Assembly: GCF_002879855.1 (NCBI RefSeq)
Contig: NZ_PNYB01000014.1
Span: forward strand, 100,659-164,658
Source: Trinickia soli
GTDB taxonomy: Bacteria > Pseudomonadota > Gammaproteobacteria > Burkholderiales > Burkholderiaceae
DNA: 64,000 nucleotides
Direction of reading: 5' to 3'
The translations under genes and the position numbers were made by a program. Below, piece after piece: positions 29,572 through 42,008 of the stretch (position 1 is its first letter; each line of letters begins with the position of its first letter). The notes below the pieces were generated by a model. That model searched no databases. It was not told the origin of the DNA and saw only the letters and a list, made by a program, of their open reading frames with translations.

Positions 29572-30111
29572 TCAGTTTCTGAACGGGAACTTGAAGCTGG
29601 CGAGCAGTGCCTTGGCTTCTTCGTCGGTCTTCGCCGTCGTGGTGATGCTGATATTCAGCCCACGCAGTGCGTCGATTTTGTCGTAGTCGATTTCGGGGAA
29701 AATGATCTGCTCTTTCACACCGATGTTGTAGTTGCCGCGACCGTCGAACGCACGACCCGACACACCACGGAAGTCACGTACACGCGGCAGCGCCACGGTA
29801 ACGAAACGATCGAGGAATTCGTACATAGCCTGACCACGCAGCGTGACCATCGCGCCGATCGGGTAGCCCTGACGGATCTTGAAGCCCGCGATTGCCTTGC
29901 GAGCCTTCGTCACGACCGGCTTTTGACCCGCGATCTTCGTCAGATCGCCAACGGCGTTTTCGATGATCTTCTTGTCAGCGACGGCTTCGCCAAGACCCAT
30001 ATTCAGGGTGATCTTGGTGATACGCGGCACTTCCATGATCGACTTGTAGCCGAACTTCTCGATGAGGCCGGGAACGACCTTCTCTTTGTAAAACTCTTGC
30101 AAACGAGCCAT
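29572..30111 (-). CDS. rplE: large ribosomal subunit protein uL5
   Basis: 179 residues, [20 protein letters not shown] at the start and the [21 protein letters not shown]-terminal core. Binds 5S rRNA and bridges to S13. Eight bases before rpsN. Confidence 0.97.
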   Translation of the reverse strand: MARLQEFYKEKVVPGLIEKFGYKSIMEVPRITKITLNMGLGEAVADKKIIENAVGDLTKIAGQKPVVTKARKAIAGFKIRQGYPIGAMVTLRGQAMYEFLDRFVTVALPRVRDFRGVSGRAFDGRGNYNIGVKEQIIFPEIDYDKIDALRGLNISITTTAKTDEEAKALLASFKFPFRN

Positions 30112-30128
30112 TTTTATACTCCGCAGCG

Positions 30129-30437
30129 TCAGGCGCTCAGCACGGCACCGGTCGTCTTCAGGAAGCGCACCTTCTCGCCGTCCTCGACCTTGATGCCCAC
30201 ACGCGAGGCTTTGCCGTTCGCATCAACGAGCGCGACGTTCGAAATGTGCAGCGGCATCGTCTTCGCTTCGACGCCGCCCGTCGTACCCTTCATCGGGTTC
30301 GGCTTGACGTGCTTCTTGACGAGATTGATACCTTCCACCGTCACGCGATCTTCGCCGACGGCGAGCACGACACCGCGCTTGCCCTTGTCTTTACCGGTGA
30401 TGACGACGACTTCGTCACCCTTGCGAATCTTGTTCAT
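30129..30437 (-). CDS. rplX: large ribosomal subunit protein uL24
   Basis: 102 residues with a KOW motif at the N-terminus ([20 protein letters not shown]). An assembly initiator that binds the 5' part of 23S rRNA. Nine bases after rplN. Confidence 0.97.
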   Translation of the reverse strand: MNKIRKGDEVVVITGKDKGKRGVVLAVGEDRVTVEGINLVKKHVKPNPMKGTTGGVEAKTMPLHISNVALVDANGKASRVGIKVEDGEKVRFLKTTGAVLSA

Positions 30438-30446
30438 CGCGACTCC

Positions 30447-30815
30447 TTACAGCACTTCGGGGGCCAGCGAAACGATCTTCATGAACCGTTCGCTACGCAA
30501 CTCACGCGTGACCGGCCCAAAAATGCGGGTGCCGATGGGCTCGAGCTTGGCATTCAACAAGACAGCAGCGTTGCCGTCGAACTTGATCAGCGAGCCGTCC
30601 TGGCGACGCACACCCTTGGCGGTGCGAACCACCACGGCGTTGTAGATTTCGCCTTTCTTCACGCGCCCGCGCGGCGTTGCCTCTTTGACGCTCACCTTGA
30701 TGATGTCGCCGATGCTGGCGTAACGACGCTTCGAGCCGCCGAGCACCTTGATGCACATGACTTCACGCGCACCCGTGTTGTCGGCCACTTCAAGCCGAGA
30801 TTCGGTCTGGATCAT
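30447..30815 (-). CDS. rplN: large ribosomal subunit protein uL14
   Basis: 122 residues from ATG at 30815 ([18 protein letters not shown]). The frame is open for 75 more codons but that stretch is the leader region and does not resemble L14. First gene of the spc operon; a strong promoter lies about 210 bases upstream. Confidence 0.97.
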   Translation of the reverse strand: MIQTESRLEVADNTGAREVMCIKVLGGSKRRYASIGDIIKVSVKEATPRGRVKKGEIYNAVVVRTAKGVRRQDGSLIKFDGNAAVLLNAKLEPIGTRIFGPVTRELRSERFMKIVSLAPEVL

Positions 30816-31017
30816 GATTAACTTTTCCCAACTTAATCCGCCTGCACCACCATGGTTCAGCCGGTCAGTCTTGGTCCCGTCAGCCAATCGGCTGCTTGGG
30901 TTAGAACAGCAGCGACGGCACACGAAACCGCCATCGCAATCGAGTGATTCATTCGGACGGGACTGCTGCCCTTCCGCTTCCCTTCCACTTCGCCCGCAAC
31001 GGATCCCATAAAGAGGG

Positions 31018-31054
31018 AAGACCGAGATTATATCAAACAATCTCGGTCTTGCAA
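31018..31054 (-). promoter_or_regulatory. spc (rplN) promoter embedded in a 12-bp inverted repeat
   Basis: On the minus strand TTGCAA (31049-31054), a 16-base spacer and TATAAT (31027-31032). The flanking AAGACCGAGATT (31018-31029) and AATCTCGGTCTT (31039-31050) are perfectly complementary, so the promoter sits inside a palindrome with a nine-base loop. The leader to rplN is about 205 bases. Confidence 0.7.
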
Positions 31055-31105
31055 GCGAAATCTACTGCGACTTCAACTACTTCTACTGCCTGCTACTCAG
31101 CCGCT

Positions 31106-31378
31106 TCAGATGACACGCGCAGCTTCGACCAAGCGCGACACGGTCCAGGCTTTCGTCTTCGAGATCGGACGCGTTTCCTGGATTTCAACGAGGTCGCCCT
31201 CGTTGTACGTGTTCGCGTCGTCGTGTGCGTGGTACTTCTTCGAGCGCACGACGTACTTGCCGTAGATCGGGTGCTTCACGCGATGCTCGACGAGCACGGT
31301 GACCGTCTTGTCCATCTTGTTGCTGACGACCTTGCCGACCAGCGTCCGCTTGAGCGAGGTTTTAACGCTATCGTTCAT
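31106..31378 (-). CDS. rpsQ: small ribosomal subunit protein uS17
   Basis: 90 residues with the conserved [19 protein letters not shown]. Its ATG overlaps the rpmC stop as ATGA. Last gene of the S10 operon; a 290-base gap with a promoter follows. Confidence 0.97.
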   Translation of the reverse strand: MNDSVKTSLKRTLVGKVVSNKMDKTVTVLVEHRVKHPIYGKYVVRSKKYHAHDDANTYNEGDLVEIQETRPISKTKAWTVSRLVEAARVI

Positions 31379-31569
31379 TTCTGGTTCGCCTTCTCAGTCA
31401 GGACGGTCCGCACACGCGCGATGTCGCGACGAACCTTCTTCAGCTGGCTCGTGTTCGTGAGCTGCTGCGTCGCGAGTTGCATGCGCAGGCCGAATTGCGC
31501 TTTCAACAGGTCCGACAGCTCCTTGTTGAGCGCGGCCTTGTCTTTCTGGTGAAGTTCGGAAGCCTTCAT
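31375..31569 (-). CDS. rpmC: large ribosomal subunit protein uL29
   Basis: 64 residues from ATG at 31569 ([18 protein letters not shown]), preceded by AAGGAGC. Two antiparallel helices; sits at the tunnel exit near the signal recognition particle docking site. Confidence 0.97.
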   Translation of the reverse strand: MKASELHQKDKAALNKELSDLLKAQFGLRMQLATQQLTNTSQLKKVRRDIARVRTVLTEKANQK

Positions 31570-31579
31570 CGTTTGCTCC

Positions 31580-31996
31580 TTAGGCGCCAAGCTGACGAAC
31601 GATGAACGTCGTCTTCAGCGGCAGCTTCGCTGCAGCGAGACGGAACGCTTCACGCGCCAACTCTTCGGATACGCCATCCATTTCGTACAGCATCTTGCCC
31701 GGCTGAATCTCGGCGACGTAGTACTCAGGGTTACCCTTACCGTTACCCATCCGTACTTCGGCCGGCTTTTGCGAAATCGGCTTGTCCGGGAAAATGCGAA
31801 TCCAAATGCGGCCGCCGCGCTTGATGTGACGCGTCATGGCACGACGCGCCGCTTCAATTTGACGCGCGGTCAGACGGCCGCGACCGATAGCCTTCAGGCC
31901 GAATTCACCGAACGACACGGCGTTGCCGCGCGTCGCGATACCGGTGTTACGACCCTTCTGCTCTTTGCGATACTTCCTGCGTTTCGGTTGCAGCAT
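31580..31996 (-). CDS. rplP: large ribosomal subunit protein uL16
   Basis: 138 residues, [20 protein letters not shown] at the start and [20 protein letters not shown] in the core. Needed for A-site tRNA accommodation. Two bases after rpsC. Confidence 0.98.
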   Translation of the reverse strand: MLQPKRRKYRKEQKGRNTGIATRGNAVSFGEFGLKAIGRGRLTARQIEAARRAMTRHIKRGGRIWIRIFPDKPISQKPAEVRMGNGKGNPEYYVAEIQPGKMLYEMDGVSEELAREAFRLAAAKLPLKTTFIVRQLGA

Positions 31997-31998
31997 CG

Positions 31999-32811
31999 TT
32001 ATTCTCCAGTCTTGCCGTCGCCGCCTGCGTTGCCGCCGGCAGCACCGCGACGCGGCGCACCACGGCGAGCACCCGCGGGCGCGCCACCTTCACCGTCACG
32101 GCGGGGACGGCGATCGCCCGGACGTGCGTTACGGCGCGGACGCTTCTCTTCCGGCGCTTCTTCGACGACCGGCGCTTCGTTACGGCCCAGCGTGTCGCCC
32201 TTGTAGACCCACACCTTCACGCCGATGATGCCGTACGTCGTCTTCGCTTCCGACGTTGCGTAGTCGATATCGGCACGCAGCGTGTGCAGCGGCACGCGAC
32301 CTTCGCGATACCACTCCGTACGTGCGATTTCGATACCGTTCAGACGGCCGGCACTCATGATCTTGATGCCTTGCGCGCCCAGACGCATCGCGTTTTGCAT
32401 TGCACGCTTCATCGCGCGGCGGAACATGATCCGACGCTCGAGCTGTTGCGTGATGGAATCGGCGATCAACTGCGCATCGGTTTCCGGCTTGCGGATTTCC
32501 TCGATGTTCACATGAACGGGCACGCCCATGCGCTTTTGCAGTTCCGTCTTCAGAAGTTCGATGTCTTCGCCCTTCTTGCCGATGACGACGCCAGGACGCG
32601 AGCTGTAAATCGTGATGCGCGCGTTCTTCGCCGGACGCTCGATCACGATACGGCCGACCGAAGCGTTCTTCAGCTTCTTCTTCAGGTATTCACGAACACC
32701 GATGTCTTCCTGGAGCATCGCTGCGAAATTGTTGTTGCTCGCGTACCAACGCGAAGCCCAATTCCGCTTGACGGCCAGACGGAAGCCAGTCGGATGAATT
32801 TTCTGTCCCAT
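31999..32811 (-). CDS. rpsC: small ribosomal subunit protein uS3, with Arg/Gly-rich tail
   Basis: 270 residues. The KH domain has [15 protein letters not shown] and the C-terminal domain [20 protein letters not shown]. The last ~45 residues form a low-complexity Arg/Gly/Ala extension longer than in E. coli (233 residues), likely solvent-exposed RNA-binding. Part of the mRNA entry helicase with S4 and S5. Confidence 0.97.
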   Translation of the reverse strand: MGQKIHPTGFRLAVKRNWASRWYASNNNFAAMLQEDIGVREYLKKKLKNASVGRIVIERPAKNARITIYSSRPGVVIGKKGEDIELLKTELQKRMGVPVHVNIEEIRKPETDAQLIADSITQQLERRIMFRRAMKRAMQNAMRLGAQGIKIMSAGRLNGIEIARTEWYREGRVPLHTLRADIDYATSEAKTTYGIIGVKVWVYKGDTLGRNEAPVVEEAPEEKRPRRNARPGDRRPRRDGEGGAPAGARRGAPRRGAAGGNAGGDGKTGE

Positions 32812-32822
32812 CGTATGACCCC

Positions 32823-33152
32823 TTAATTCCCGACCGTCACAGTGATGTGACAGGATTGCTTCTCGATGCGATTGCCGCGGCCCTTGGCGCGCGCGGTGAA
32901 CCGCTTCAGCGAGGCAGCCTTGTCGACGTAGATGCTCTTGATCTTGAGCTCGTCGATGTCGGCGCCTTCGTTGTGCTCCGCATTCGCGATCGCCGACAGC
33001 ACGACCTTCTTCACGATGCCAGCCGCTTTCTTCGGCGAGAACGTCAGGACGTTCAGCGCCTTGTCGACCGGCAAACCGCGGATCTGGTCGGCCACAAGGC
33101 GCGTTTTCTGCGCCGAGATGCGGGCACCGCGATGAATTGCTTTCACTTCCAT
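32823..33152 (-). CDS. rplV: large ribosomal subunit protein uL22
   Basis: 109 residues with [16 protein letters not shown] and the extended loop ending [15 protein letters not shown] that lines the exit tunnel. Macrolide-resistance loop looks intact. Confidence 0.98.
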
Positions 33153-33164
33153 CTTGATTGCCCC

Positions 33165-33440
33165 TTATTTCTTGGCCTTCTTGTCGGCCGCGTGACCCTT
33201 GAACGTCCGGGTCAATGCGAACTCGCCAAGCTTGTGGCCGACCATGTTTTCCGAGATGTACACCGGAACGTGTTGACGGCCGTTGTGAACGGCGATCGTC
33301 AAACCGATGAAATCCGGGAGGATCGTCGAGCGACGCGACCAGGTCTTGATCGGCTTCTTGTCGCGCGAAGCTGCAGCCGCCTCAACTTTCTTCAGCAAAT
33401 GGGCGTCGCAGAACGGACCTTTTTTAACAGAACGTGCCAT
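33165..33440 (-). CDS. rpsS: small ribosomal subunit protein uS19
   Basis: 91 residues, [20 protein letters not shown] at the start, with [20 protein letters not shown]. 30S head, forms a heterodimer with S13. Confidence 0.98.
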
Positions 33441-33450
33441 TGCCTACTCC

Positions 33451-34278
33451 TTAACGCTTGTGACGGCGCTGGACGATCATCGTCGTCGTGCGCTTGTTGC
33501 GACGGGTGCGATAGCCCTTCGTCTGCTGGCCCCACGGGCTCACCGGATGGCGACCGGCAGCAGTACGGCCCTCACCACCACCGTGCGGGTGATCGACCGG
33601 GTTCATCGCCACACCACGCACCGTCGGGCGGATGCCACGCCAGCGGTTCGCACCGGCCTTACCGATTTGACGCAGGCTGTGCTCTTCGTTACCGACTTCG
33701 CCGATCGTTGCGCGGCACTCGATGTGCACGCGGCGGATTTCGCCCGAACGCAGGCGAACCTGCGCGTACGTGCCTTCACGTGCCAACAGCATGGCCGACG
33801 TACCGGCCGAGCGCGCGATTTGCGCGCCCTTGCCCGGCAACATCTCGATGCAGTGGATCGTCGTACCGACCGGGATGTTGCGGATCGGCAGCGTGTTGCC
33901 TGCACGAATCGGCGCTTCCGAGCCCGACATCAGTTGTTGACCGACCGTCATGCCCTTCGACGCGATGATGTAGCGACGCTCGCCGTCTGCATACAACACG
34001 AGTGCGATGTTGGCGCTACGGTTCGGGTCGTATTCGATACGCTCGACCTTCGCCGGAATGCCGTCCTTCGTGCGACGGAAATCGATGACGCGATAGTGTT
34101 GCTTGTGACCGCCGCCTTGATGGCGCGTCGTCACGTGACCGTTGTTGTTACGGCCGGCAGCCTTGCTCTGCGGCTCGAGCAGCGCAGCGTGCGGCTTGCC
34201 CTTGTACAGATCCTTGTTGACCACCTTGACCATCGCGCGGCGACCCGGCGAAGTCGGCTTAACTTTCACGATTGCCAT
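33451..34278 (-). CDS. rplB: large ribosomal subunit protein uL2
   Basis: 275 residues. An OB fold and SH3-like domain precede the [14 protein letters not shown] loop near the peptidyl transferase centre, with its conserved His. Two bases after rplW. Confidence 0.98.
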   Translation of the reverse strand: MAIVKVKPTSPGRRAMVKVVNKDLYKGKPHAALLEPQSKAAGRNNNGHVTTRHQGGGHKQHYRVIDFRRTKDGIPAKVERIEYDPNRSANIALVLYADGERRYIIASKGMTVGQQLMSGSEAPIRAGNTLPIRNIPVGTTIHCIEMLPGKGAQIARSAGTSAMLLAREGTYAQVRLRSGEIRRVHIECRATIGEVGNEEHSLRQIGKAGANRWRGIRPTVRGVAMNPVDHPHGGGEGRTAAGRHPVSPWGQQTKGYRTRRNKRTTTMIVQRRHKR

Positions 34279-34280
34279 GA

Positions 34281-34595
34281 TTACTTGGCCTCCGCTTCAA
34301 AGTTGATTTCCTGGCCCGGCTTCAGGCAAACGTACGCCTTGCGCACGTCCTTACGACGGCCCATGAAACGGCCGAAACGCTTGGCCTTGCCCTTGACGTT
34401 CAGCACGTTGACGGAATCGACTTCCACCTTGAACAGCAGCTCAACGGCGGCCTTGACTTCCTGCTTCGTCGCATCGGGGGCGATTTCGAACACGACTTGC
34501 TCGTTCTTATCAGCCACCAGCGTCGCCTTTTCGGAGATCACCGGCGCGAGCAGAACCTGCATCAAACGATGATCGTTCTTGCGAATCTCGCTCAT
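34281..34595 (-). CDS. rplW: large ribosomal subunit protein uL23
   Basis: 104 residues with [15 protein letters not shown] and the C-terminal basic loop. Docking site for trigger factor and SRP at the tunnel exit. Overlaps rplD by four bases (ATGA). Confidence 0.97.
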   Translation of the reverse strand: MSEIRKNDHRLMQVLLAPVISEKATLVADKNEQVVFEIAPDATKQEVKAAVELLFKVEVDSVNVLNVKGKAKRFGRFMGRRKDVRKAYVCLKPGQEINFEAEAK

Positions 34596-35212
34596 GACAG
34601 CAACTCCTCGATCTGGGCGACCGCTGCCTTCGTGATCAGCACTTTCTTGAAGTAGATCAGCGACAGCGGATCGGCGTAACGCGGCTCGACAACGGCCACG
34701 TGGGCCAGATTGCGCGACGCGAGGTACAGGTTCTCGTCAACCGTATCGGTAATGACCAGCACGGACTCAAGACCCATGGCCTTGAATTTTTCGGCCAACA
34801 GCTTCGTCTTCGGCGCTTCGAGAACGATGTCCTCGACGACCGACAGGCGGCCTTCGCGAGCGAGCTGCGAGAAGATCGAGCAGAGACCTGCACGATGCAT
34901 CTTCTTGTTGACCTTGTGCGAGAAGTTCTCTTCGGGCGAGTTCGGGAAAATCCGACCACCGCCACGCCACAACGGGCTCGACGACATACCGGCACGAGCA
35001 CGGCCCGTACCCTTTTGACGCCACGGCTTCTTCGTCGTGTGCTTGACCTGCTCGCGATCCTTCTGCGCGCGGTTGCCGCTACGGGCATTGGCTTGATAAG
35101 CCACCACAACCTGGTGAATCAGCGCTTCGTTGTAATCACGACCGAACACGACGTCCGACGCGCTCACGCCTGCGCCTTCCTGACCATTAGCATTGAGGAG
35201 CTTCAGTTCCAT
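34592..35212 (-). CDS. rplD: large ribosomal subunit protein uL4
   Basis: 206 residues. The extended tunnel loop carries [18 protein letters not shown]. In gammaproteobacteria L4 represses the S10 operon through its leader; whether that occurs here is open. The ATG shares one base with the rplC stop (TAATG). Confidence 0.97.
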   Translation of the reverse strand: MELKLLNANGQEGAGVSASDVVFGRDYNEALIHQVVVAYQANARSGNRAQKDREQVKHTTKKPWRQKGTGRARAGMSSSPLWRGGGRIFPNSPEENFSHKVNKKMHRAGLCSIFSQLAREGRLSVVEDIVLEAPKTKLLAEKFKAMGLESVLVITDTVDENLYLASRNLAHVAVVEPRYADPLSLIYFKKVLITKAAVAQIEELLS

Positions 35213-35898
35213 TATTTCGCTCCTTTCACGGCACGCGCCTTCACTGCCGGCGTCACGAACACTTTGCCACCCTTCGCGCCCGGAACCGCACCCTTGACGA
35301 GCAGCAGGCTCCGCTCGGCGTCGATGCGAGCGATTTCGAGGTTCTGCACCGTGACGGTGTCGTCACCCATGTGACCCGTCATGCGCTTGCCGGGGAACAC
35401 GCGACCCGGATCTTGCGCCATACCGATCGAACCCGGCACGTTGTGCGAACGCGAGTTACCGTGCGAAGCGCGGCCCGAGCTGAAGTTGTAGCGTTTGATC
35501 GTGCCGGCATAACCCTTACCGATCGACACGCCTTGCACATCGATCTTTTGGCCGACTTCGAAGATATCCACACCGATCACGGCGCCGGCGGACAGCTCGG
35601 CAGCCTTGGCGGCATCGATGGGGAATTCCTTGAGGATTTCACCGGCTTGTACGCCGGCTTTGGCGAGGTGACCTGCCAGCGGCTTCGTCACACGTGATGC
35701 ACGGCGCGTACCGAATGCCACTTGAACGGCCGTATAGCCATCCGTTTCAACGGTCTTGATCTGCGTCACGCGGTTGTCAGACACATCCAGCACGGTGACG
35801 GGAATCGAGTCCCCATCCGCCGTGAAGATACGCGTCATGCCAACCTTGCGACCTACGAGTCCAAGCTTACGCTTGGAACTATCGTGTCCAAGGCTCAT
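35212..35898 (-). CDS. rplC: large ribosomal subunit protein uL3
   Basis: 228 residues from ATG at 35898, directly after GGAGAAAACG; an ATG four codons earlier lies in that ribosome site and is unlikely. Has an N-terminal extension over E. coli L3 (209) and the [12 protein letters not shown] segment near the C-terminus. First gene after a strong promoter. Confidence 0.97.
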   Translation of the reverse strand: MSLGHDSSKRKLGLVGRKVGMTRIFTADGDSIPVTVLDVSDNRVTQIKTVETDGYTAVQVAFGTRRASRVTKPLAGHLAKAGVQAGEILKEFPIDAAKAAELSAGAVIGVDIFEVGQKIDVQGVSIGKGYAGTIKRYNFSSGRASHGNSRSHNVPGSIGMAQDPGRVFPGKRMTGHMGDDTVTVQNLEIARIDAERSLLLVKGAVPGAKGGKVFVTPAVKARAVKGAK

Positions 35899-36052
35899 CG
35901 TTTTCTCCATTCCCGACTGCGATTGGCCGGGGCTAATTTACAAAATGTCGGCGCCAGCAGGCTCGTTAACCGCGAGCCGCACTGCCTTTTGTGCCGCATC
36001 GCCGCGCACGAACTGACACCGACTTTTTACGCGAATGCGCGAAAAGCCTTGC

Positions 36053-36081
36053 ATTATAGCGAGGCTTTCCGTTTTCCGCAA
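36053..36081 (-). promoter_or_regulatory. strong sigma70 promoter between rpsJ and rplC
   Basis: On the minus strand TTGCGG (36076-36081), exactly 17 bases, then a perfect TATAAT (36053-36058). It lies between the rpsJ stop (36131) and the rplC start (35898), giving a leader of about 145 bases. Confidence 0.8.
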
Positions 36082-36130
36082 GCAATCAAAGACTTACCGC
36101 CGCCGCCCGCGGGCCGCGGCCGCACAAACC

Positions 36131-36442
36131 TTATTGCAGCTTGATTTCGACGTCGACACCGGCCGGCAGATCGAGCTTCATCAATGCGTCGACCGTCTTG
36201 TCCGTCGGATCGACGATGTCCATCAGGCGTTGGTGCGTACGGATTTCGAGCTGGTCGCGCGACGTCTTGTTGACGTGCGGCGAACGCAGGATGTCGAAGC
36301 GTTGAATGCGGGTAGGCAGGGGCACCGGGCCGCAGACGATCGCACCAGTCCGCTTCGCCGTATCGACGATCTCGGCTGCCGATTGATCGATCAGGCGATA
36401 GTCGAATGCCTTCAGGCGGATGCGGATTTTTTGCTTTTGCAT
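36131..36442 (-). CDS. rpsJ: small ribosomal subunit protein uS10 (NusE)
   Basis: 103 residues, [20 protein letters not shown] near the start. A 30S head protein that also acts as NusE in antitermination with NusG. Normally the first gene of the S10 operon; here a 232-base gap with its own promoter separates it from rplC, and a hairpin separates it from tuf. Confidence 0.98.
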   Translation of the reverse strand: MQKQKIRIRLKAFDYRLIDQSAAEIVDTAKRTGAIVCGPVPLPTRIQRFDILRSPHVNKTSRDQLEIRTHQRLMDIVDPTDKTVDALMKLDLPAGVDVEIKLQ

Positions 36443-36487
36443 GACGATTCCTTCGAAAGAGCGAGGCGGTTTTGCGCCGCCAAATTA

Positions 36488-36545
36488 ATAAAAGAACGTG
36501 GGCTCGGTCGTCTCCGGGAGGAGCGCGGCCGAGCCCGGGCGCGTT
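36488..36545 (-). terminator. hairpin terminator between tuf and rpsJ
   Basis: GGGCTCGGTCG (36500-36510) pairs with CGGCCGAGCCC (36526-36536); on the minus strand it is followed by GTTCTTTTATT. Probably ends or attenuates the str operon before rpsJ. Confidence 0.6.
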
Positions 36546-36600
36546 TTACTGCGGTACGGCGTGTACAACCGGTGCTGCGTTTAATGCCAAGCCAGCGATT

Positions 36601-37791
<1,191 letters not shown>

Positions 37792-37835
37792 GATTCTCTT
37801 CTTTCAAAAAGTAGTCGATGAAAAAGCCGGGTGGC

Positions 37836-39938
37836 TTACTTCGCTTTCGCGCTGATGATCGCCTCAGCGACGTTGCGCGGCGCTTCGGAGTAATGCTTGA
37901 ACTCCATCGTGTACGTCGCACGACCTTGCGTAAGCGAGCGCAGCGAAGTGGAGTAGCCGAACATTTCCGACAGCGGCACTTCGGCGCGGACGATCTTGCC
38001 GCCGCCGACCATGTCTTCCATACCTTGGACGATACCGCGACGGCCCGACAAGTCGCCCATCACGTTGCCCATGTAGTCTTCCGGCGTTTCGACTTCCACT
38101 GCCATCATCGGTTCGAGGATGACGGGGCTCGCCTTGCGCATCGCGTCCTTGAAGGCCATCGAGCCGGCCATACGGAACGCGTTTTCGTTCGAGTCCACGT
38201 CGTGGTACGAACCGAACGTCAGATGCACCTTGACGTCCACCACCGGGAAGCCAGCCAGCACGCCGCTCTTGAGCGTGTCCTGGATACCCTTGTCGACCGC
38301 CGGGATGTATTCGCGAGGAATGACACCGCCCTTGATCTCGTCGAGGAACTGGTAGCCCTTGCCTTGCTCGTTCGGCTCGAGCGTGATGACCGCGTGACCG
38401 TATTGGCCGCGACCGCCCGACTGCTTGACGAACTTGCCTTCGACATCGGCGGCCGTCGAGCGGATCGTTTCGCGATACGCCACCTGCGGCTTGCCAACGG
38501 TCGCTTCCACGCCGAATTCGCGCTTCATACGGTCGACGAGAATTTCGAGGTGCAGCTCGCCCATACCCGAGATGATCGTCTGACCCGATTCTTCGTCCGT
38601 TTGGACGCGGAACGACGGATCTTCCTGAGCCAGGCGATTGAGGGCGAGGCCCATCTTTTCCTGGTCGGCCTTCGTCTTCGGCTCGACGGCCTGCGAGATC
38701 ACGGGCTCCGGGAACACCATGCGCTCGAGCACGATCGGGTGCTGCGGATCGCAGAGCGTGTCGCCCGTCGTTGCTTCCTTCAAGCCCACCGCCGCAGCGA
38801 TATCGCCCGCGCGCACTTCCTTGATTTCCTCGCGCTGGTTCGCGTGCATCTGCAGAATCCGGCCCAGACGCTCCTTCTTGTCCTTGGTCGAGTTCAGGAC
38901 CGTGTCGCCCGAGTTGACGACGCCCGAATAGACGCGGAAGAAGATCAACTGACCGACGAACGGGTCCGTCATGATCTTGAACGCGAGCGCCGAGAACTTC
39001 TCGTCGTCGGCAGCCTTACGCTCGGCCGAATCGCCGTTTTCGAGTTCGCCCTTGACCGGCGGGATATCGACCGGCGACGGCAGGAAATCGATCACGGCGT
39101 CGAGCATGCGCTGCACGCCCTTGTTCTTGAACGCGGTGCCGCACAGCATCGGCTGGATTTCGCAGGCGATCGTACGGTCGCGCAGCGCCTTGACGATTTC
39201 GGCTTCGGACAGCTCTTCGCCGCCGAGGTACTTTTCCATCAGCTCTTCGCTGGCTTCGGCGGCCGACTCGATCATCTTCTCGCGCCACTCGTTGCAGGTA
39301 TCGACGAGTTCAGCGGGGATATCGACGTAGTCGAACTTCGTGCCTTGCGACGCTTCGTCCCAAATGATCGCGCGCATCTTCAGGAGGTCGACGACGCCCT
39401 TGAAGTTTTCTTCCGAGCCGATCGGCACCACGACGGGCACCGGGTTCGCCTTCAGACGCGTCTTCAGTTGGTCGTAGACCTTGAAGAAGTTCGCACCGGT
39501 ACGGTCCATCTTGTTGACGAACGCGAGACGCGGCACCTTGTACTTATTGGCCTGACGCCACACCGTTTCCGACTGCGGCTGCACGCCGCCCACGGCGCAG
39601 TAGACCATGCACGCGCCGTCGAGCACGCGCATCGAGCGCTCGACTTCAATCGTGAAGTCGACGTGACCCGGGGTGTCGATGATGTTGATGCGGTGTTCCG
39701 GATAGTTGCCGCCCATGCCCTTCCAGAAGGCAGTGGTAGCAGCGGACGTGATGGTGATGCCGCGCTCTTGCTCTTGCTCCATCCAGTCCATCGTCGCCGC
39801 ACCGTCGTGAACTTCACCGATTTTGTGATTCACGCCGGTGTAGAACAAGATGCGCTCGGTCGTCGTCGTTTTGCCGGCGTCGATGTGAGCGCTAATACCG
39901 ATGTTGCGGTAGCGCTCGATAGGTGTCTTACGAGCCAC
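37836..39938 (-). CDS. fusA: elongation factor G
   Basis: 700 residues from GTG at 39938, with GAGGA six bases before. G1 [11 protein letters not shown]3 DTPGHVDF, G4 NKMDR, and the domain IV loop GQYGHAVI with its translocation histidine region. Catalyses ribosomal translocation. No fusidic acid resistance change can be judged by eye. Confidence 0.98.
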   Translation of the reverse strand: MARKTPIERYRNIGISAHIDAGKTTTTERILFYTGVNHKIGEVHDGAATMDWMEQEQERGITITSAATTAFWKGMGGNYPEHRINIIDTPGHVDFTIEVERSMRVLDGACMVYCAVGGVQPQSETVWRQANKYKVPRLAFVNKMDRTGANFFKVYDQLKTRLKANPVPVVVPIGSEENFKGVVDLLKMRAIIWDEASQGTKFDYVDIPAELVDTCNEWREKMIESAAEASEELMEKYLGGEELSEAEIVKALRDRTIACEIQPMLCGTAFKNKGVQRMLDAVIDFLPSPVDIPPVKGELENGDSAERKAADDEKFSALAFKIMTDPFVGQLIFFRVYSGVVNSGDTVLNSTKDKKERLGRILQMHANQREEIKEVRAGDIAAAVGLKEATTGDTLCDPQHPIVLERMVFPEPVISQAVEPKTKADQEKMGLALNRLAQEDPSFRVQTDEESGQTIISGMGELHLEILVDRMKREFGVEATVGKPQVAYRETIRSTAADVEGKFVKQSGGRGQYGHAVITLEPNEQGKGYQFLDEIKGGVIPREYIPAVDKGIQDTLKSGVLAGFPVVDVKVHLTFGSYHDVDSNENAFRMAGSMAFKDAMRKASPVILEPMMAVEVETPEDYMGNVMGDLSGRRGIVQGMEDMVGGGKIVRAEVPLSEMFGYSTSLRSLTQGRATYTMEFKHYSEAPRNVAEAIISAKAK

Positions 39939-40075
39939 TTTGATCCTCTATTGGGATAGCGCGAAGAGCCTGTACTGTCTTCGCGCCCTAACACAAACGG
40001 GCGAGGCGCTTGATCAGCGCACCCGCCCGGAAATTTTCCGCTTTGCTTGAGCCGAGTCTTACAACGGGCCGAAGC

Positions 40076-40546
40076 TTAGAAACGGAAATGCGAGAACGCC
40101 TTGTTGGCTTCCGCCATCCGGTGGACTTCGTCGCGCTTCTTCATCGCGCCGCCGCGACCTTCCGCGGCTTCTTGCAACTCACCGGCCAGACGCAGAGCCA
40201 TCGACTTCTCACTGCGCTTCTTCGCGGCCTCACGCAACCAACGCATCGCCAATGCCATACGACGCGACGGACGCACTTCGACCGGAACCTGGTAGTTCGC
40301 CCCGCCAACGCGGCGGCTCTTCACTTCGACCACCGGCTTGACGTTGTTGAGCGCCACCGTGAACACTTCCAGCGGGTCCTTGCCACCCTTGGTCTGGATC
40401 TGTTCGAAAGCGCCATAAACGATACGCTCGGCAACCGACTTCTTGCCCGAGAGCATCAACACGTTCATGAACTTAGCTACATCAACGTTACCGAACTTCG
40501 GATCCGGCAACACTTCCCGCTTGGGAACTTCGCGACGACGCGGCAT
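40076..40546 (-). CDS. rpsG: small ribosomal subunit protein uS7
   Basis: 156 residues, [20 protein letters not shown] at the start. Initiates 30S head assembly and is the str operon autoregulator in E. coli. 171 bases separate it from rpsL, with no clear gene. Confidence 0.98.
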   Translation of the reverse strand: MPRRREVPKREVLPDPKFGNVDVAKFMNVLMLSGKKSVAERIVYGAFEQIQTKGGKDPLEVFTVALNNVKPVVEVKSRRVGGANYQVPVEVRPSRRMALAMRWLREAAKKRSEKSMALRLAGELQEAAEGRGGAMKKRDEVHRMAEANKAFSHFRF

Positions 40547-40717
40547 GTTTCTTCCTTTGACTTTTCAGTTGGAGCTCAGTCATGAGCCCCGCGGCCACCA
40601 ACTAACCCGATCCATCTTTGACGACTAACCAGCTTGGCCGGGTGACCACTTACTCGACAGCACCGGCAATTCCGGCACCACCGCCTAATGACTTCGACAG
40701 GCGAATGACCTGCCTGC

Positions 40718-41098
40718 TTACTTACCAGCCTTGGCGCGCTTCGCACCGTACTTCGAGCGAGCCTGCTTACGATCCTTGACGCCCTGCGTATCGAGCGAAC
40801 CGCGGACCATGTGGTAGCGCACACCCGGCAAGTCCTTCACACGACCGCCGCGAATCAGCACGACCGAGTGTTCCTGCAGGTTGTGGCCTTCACCACCGAT
40901 ATACGAAATGACTTCGAAGCCGTTCGTCAGACGAACCTTGGCGACTTTACGCAGCGCCGAGTTCGGCTTCTTCGGCGTCGTCGTGTACACACGCGTGCAT
41001 ACACCACGACGCTGAGGGCAGTCCTGCAAGGCCGGGCTCTTGCTCTTCGTCGTTTCCGACTCGCGGCCTTTGCGAACCAGTTGATTGATGGTTGGCAT
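40718..41098 (-). CDS. rpsL: small ribosomal subunit protein uS12
   Basis: 126 residues from ATG at 41098 ([13 protein letters not shown]). The decoding-site loops [15 protein letters not shown] and [13 protein letters not shown] keep the lysines whose change gives streptomycin resistance, so the allele looks wild type. First gene of the str operon. Confidence 0.98.
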   Translation of the reverse strand: MPTINQLVRKGRESETTKSKSPALQDCPQRRGVCTRVYTTTPKKPNSALRKVAKVRLTNGFEVISYIGGEGHNLQEHSVVLIRGGRVKDLPGVRYHMVRGSLDTQGVKDRKQARSKYGAKRAKAGK

Positions 41099-41247
41099 TG
41101 TGTATTCCCGAAATTGAACAAAAACAGCACACCACCAGCCGGGCAAAGCGGCTTGCGATGCGTGTCAAACTTCCCGCCTGACTCGACGCGAGGTTCACCC
41201 ACGCATGGGCGGACCCTCGGCCACAAAGCCAAGAACAGGAACCCAGC

Positions 41248-41277
41248 ATGATAATGCGAAAAGATCAAGCGCGTCAA
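41248..41277 (-). promoter_or_regulatory. str operon (rpsL) promoter
   Basis: On the minus strand TTGACG (41272-41277), an 18-base spacer, and TATCAT (41248-41253), about 145 bases before the rpsL ATG. It lies 27 bases downstream of the regulator gene that ends at 41304. Confidence 0.7.
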
Positions 41278-41303
41278 TAGGTTGCGGGTCTTCGGGTCGC
41301 GAT

Positions 41304-42008
41304 TCAGCGCCCGTCAGTCCGTGGCGGCGCCGGAAAATGCACGCCGGCGCGCTGTGCAGCAGCCGTGATGTGCGCCTCGATGCTGCGCCCTGCCGCCTCG
41401 GAGTCGCGTGCCTTCAACGCGTCCAGAATCGCGCGATGTTCGCGATACGTCGATTGCAATAGCTCGCGCCGATAAAACGGCAAGCGCTGGCTCTCCTGCA
41501 TGATTTCGCTGCTAGTGCGCAAGATTGCTTCGATGGCCTCGTTGCCGGCCACCGCCACGATGCGCATATGAAACTCAAAATCGAGACGGGCGGCCGTGTC
41601 GAGGTCGCCGTCCGTCAACGCCTCGTGCAAGCGAACCATGTTCTCCTCCAACGAGTCGATCATCTCGTCGGTCATCGCCAGCGCCGCCATGCGCGCCGCG
41701 AAACCTTCAAGCGCATAACGCACCTGGTAGGTGTCGGGCAGCGACGATTGCTCCGCGAAACGCCACGCCGGGCCGCTTTGAGCCCGCTCGCTTTGCACAT
41801 ACACGCCTTTGCCCGCGCGGATCGTCAACATGCCGAGCGCCTCCAGCGTCGAAAGCGCCTCGCGCAACGCGGCCCGGCTGATGTCCAGTTCCTCCGAAAG
41901 CTGCCGTTGCGCGGGCAGCGTGCTGCCCACCGGATACTCGCCGCGCTCGATGCGCTCGCGGATCGTCTCTGTCGCGGCTTCGGTCACCGTCTGTGTCGTG
42001 CTTCTCAT
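41304..42008 (-). CDS. GntR-family (FCD-type) transcriptional regulator of the ureide locus
   Basis: 234 residues from ATG at 42008 (MRSTTQTVTEAATETIRERI); the frame is open for 37 more codons, but these overlap the divergent promoter. The N-terminal winged helix-turn-helix has LPAQRQLSEELDISRAALRE, and the FCD ligand-binding domain has metal-site residues in RLDFEFHMRI and the C-terminal EHRAILDALKARD. It is divergent from dctA-alc-allA and probably represses them until an allantoin-pathway metabolite binds. The effector is inferred, not shown. Confidence 0.85.
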   Translation of the reverse strand: MRSTTQTVTEAATETIRERIERGEYPVGSTLPAQRQLSEELDISRAALREALSTLEALGMLTIRAGKGVYVQSERAQSGPAWRFAEQSSLPDTYQVRYALEGFAARMAALAMTDEMIDSLEENMVRLHEALTDGDLDTAARLDFEFHMRIVAVAGNEAIEAILRTSSEIMQESQRLPFYRRELLQSTYREHRAILDALKARDSEAAGRSIEAHITAAAQRAGVHFPAPPRTDGR

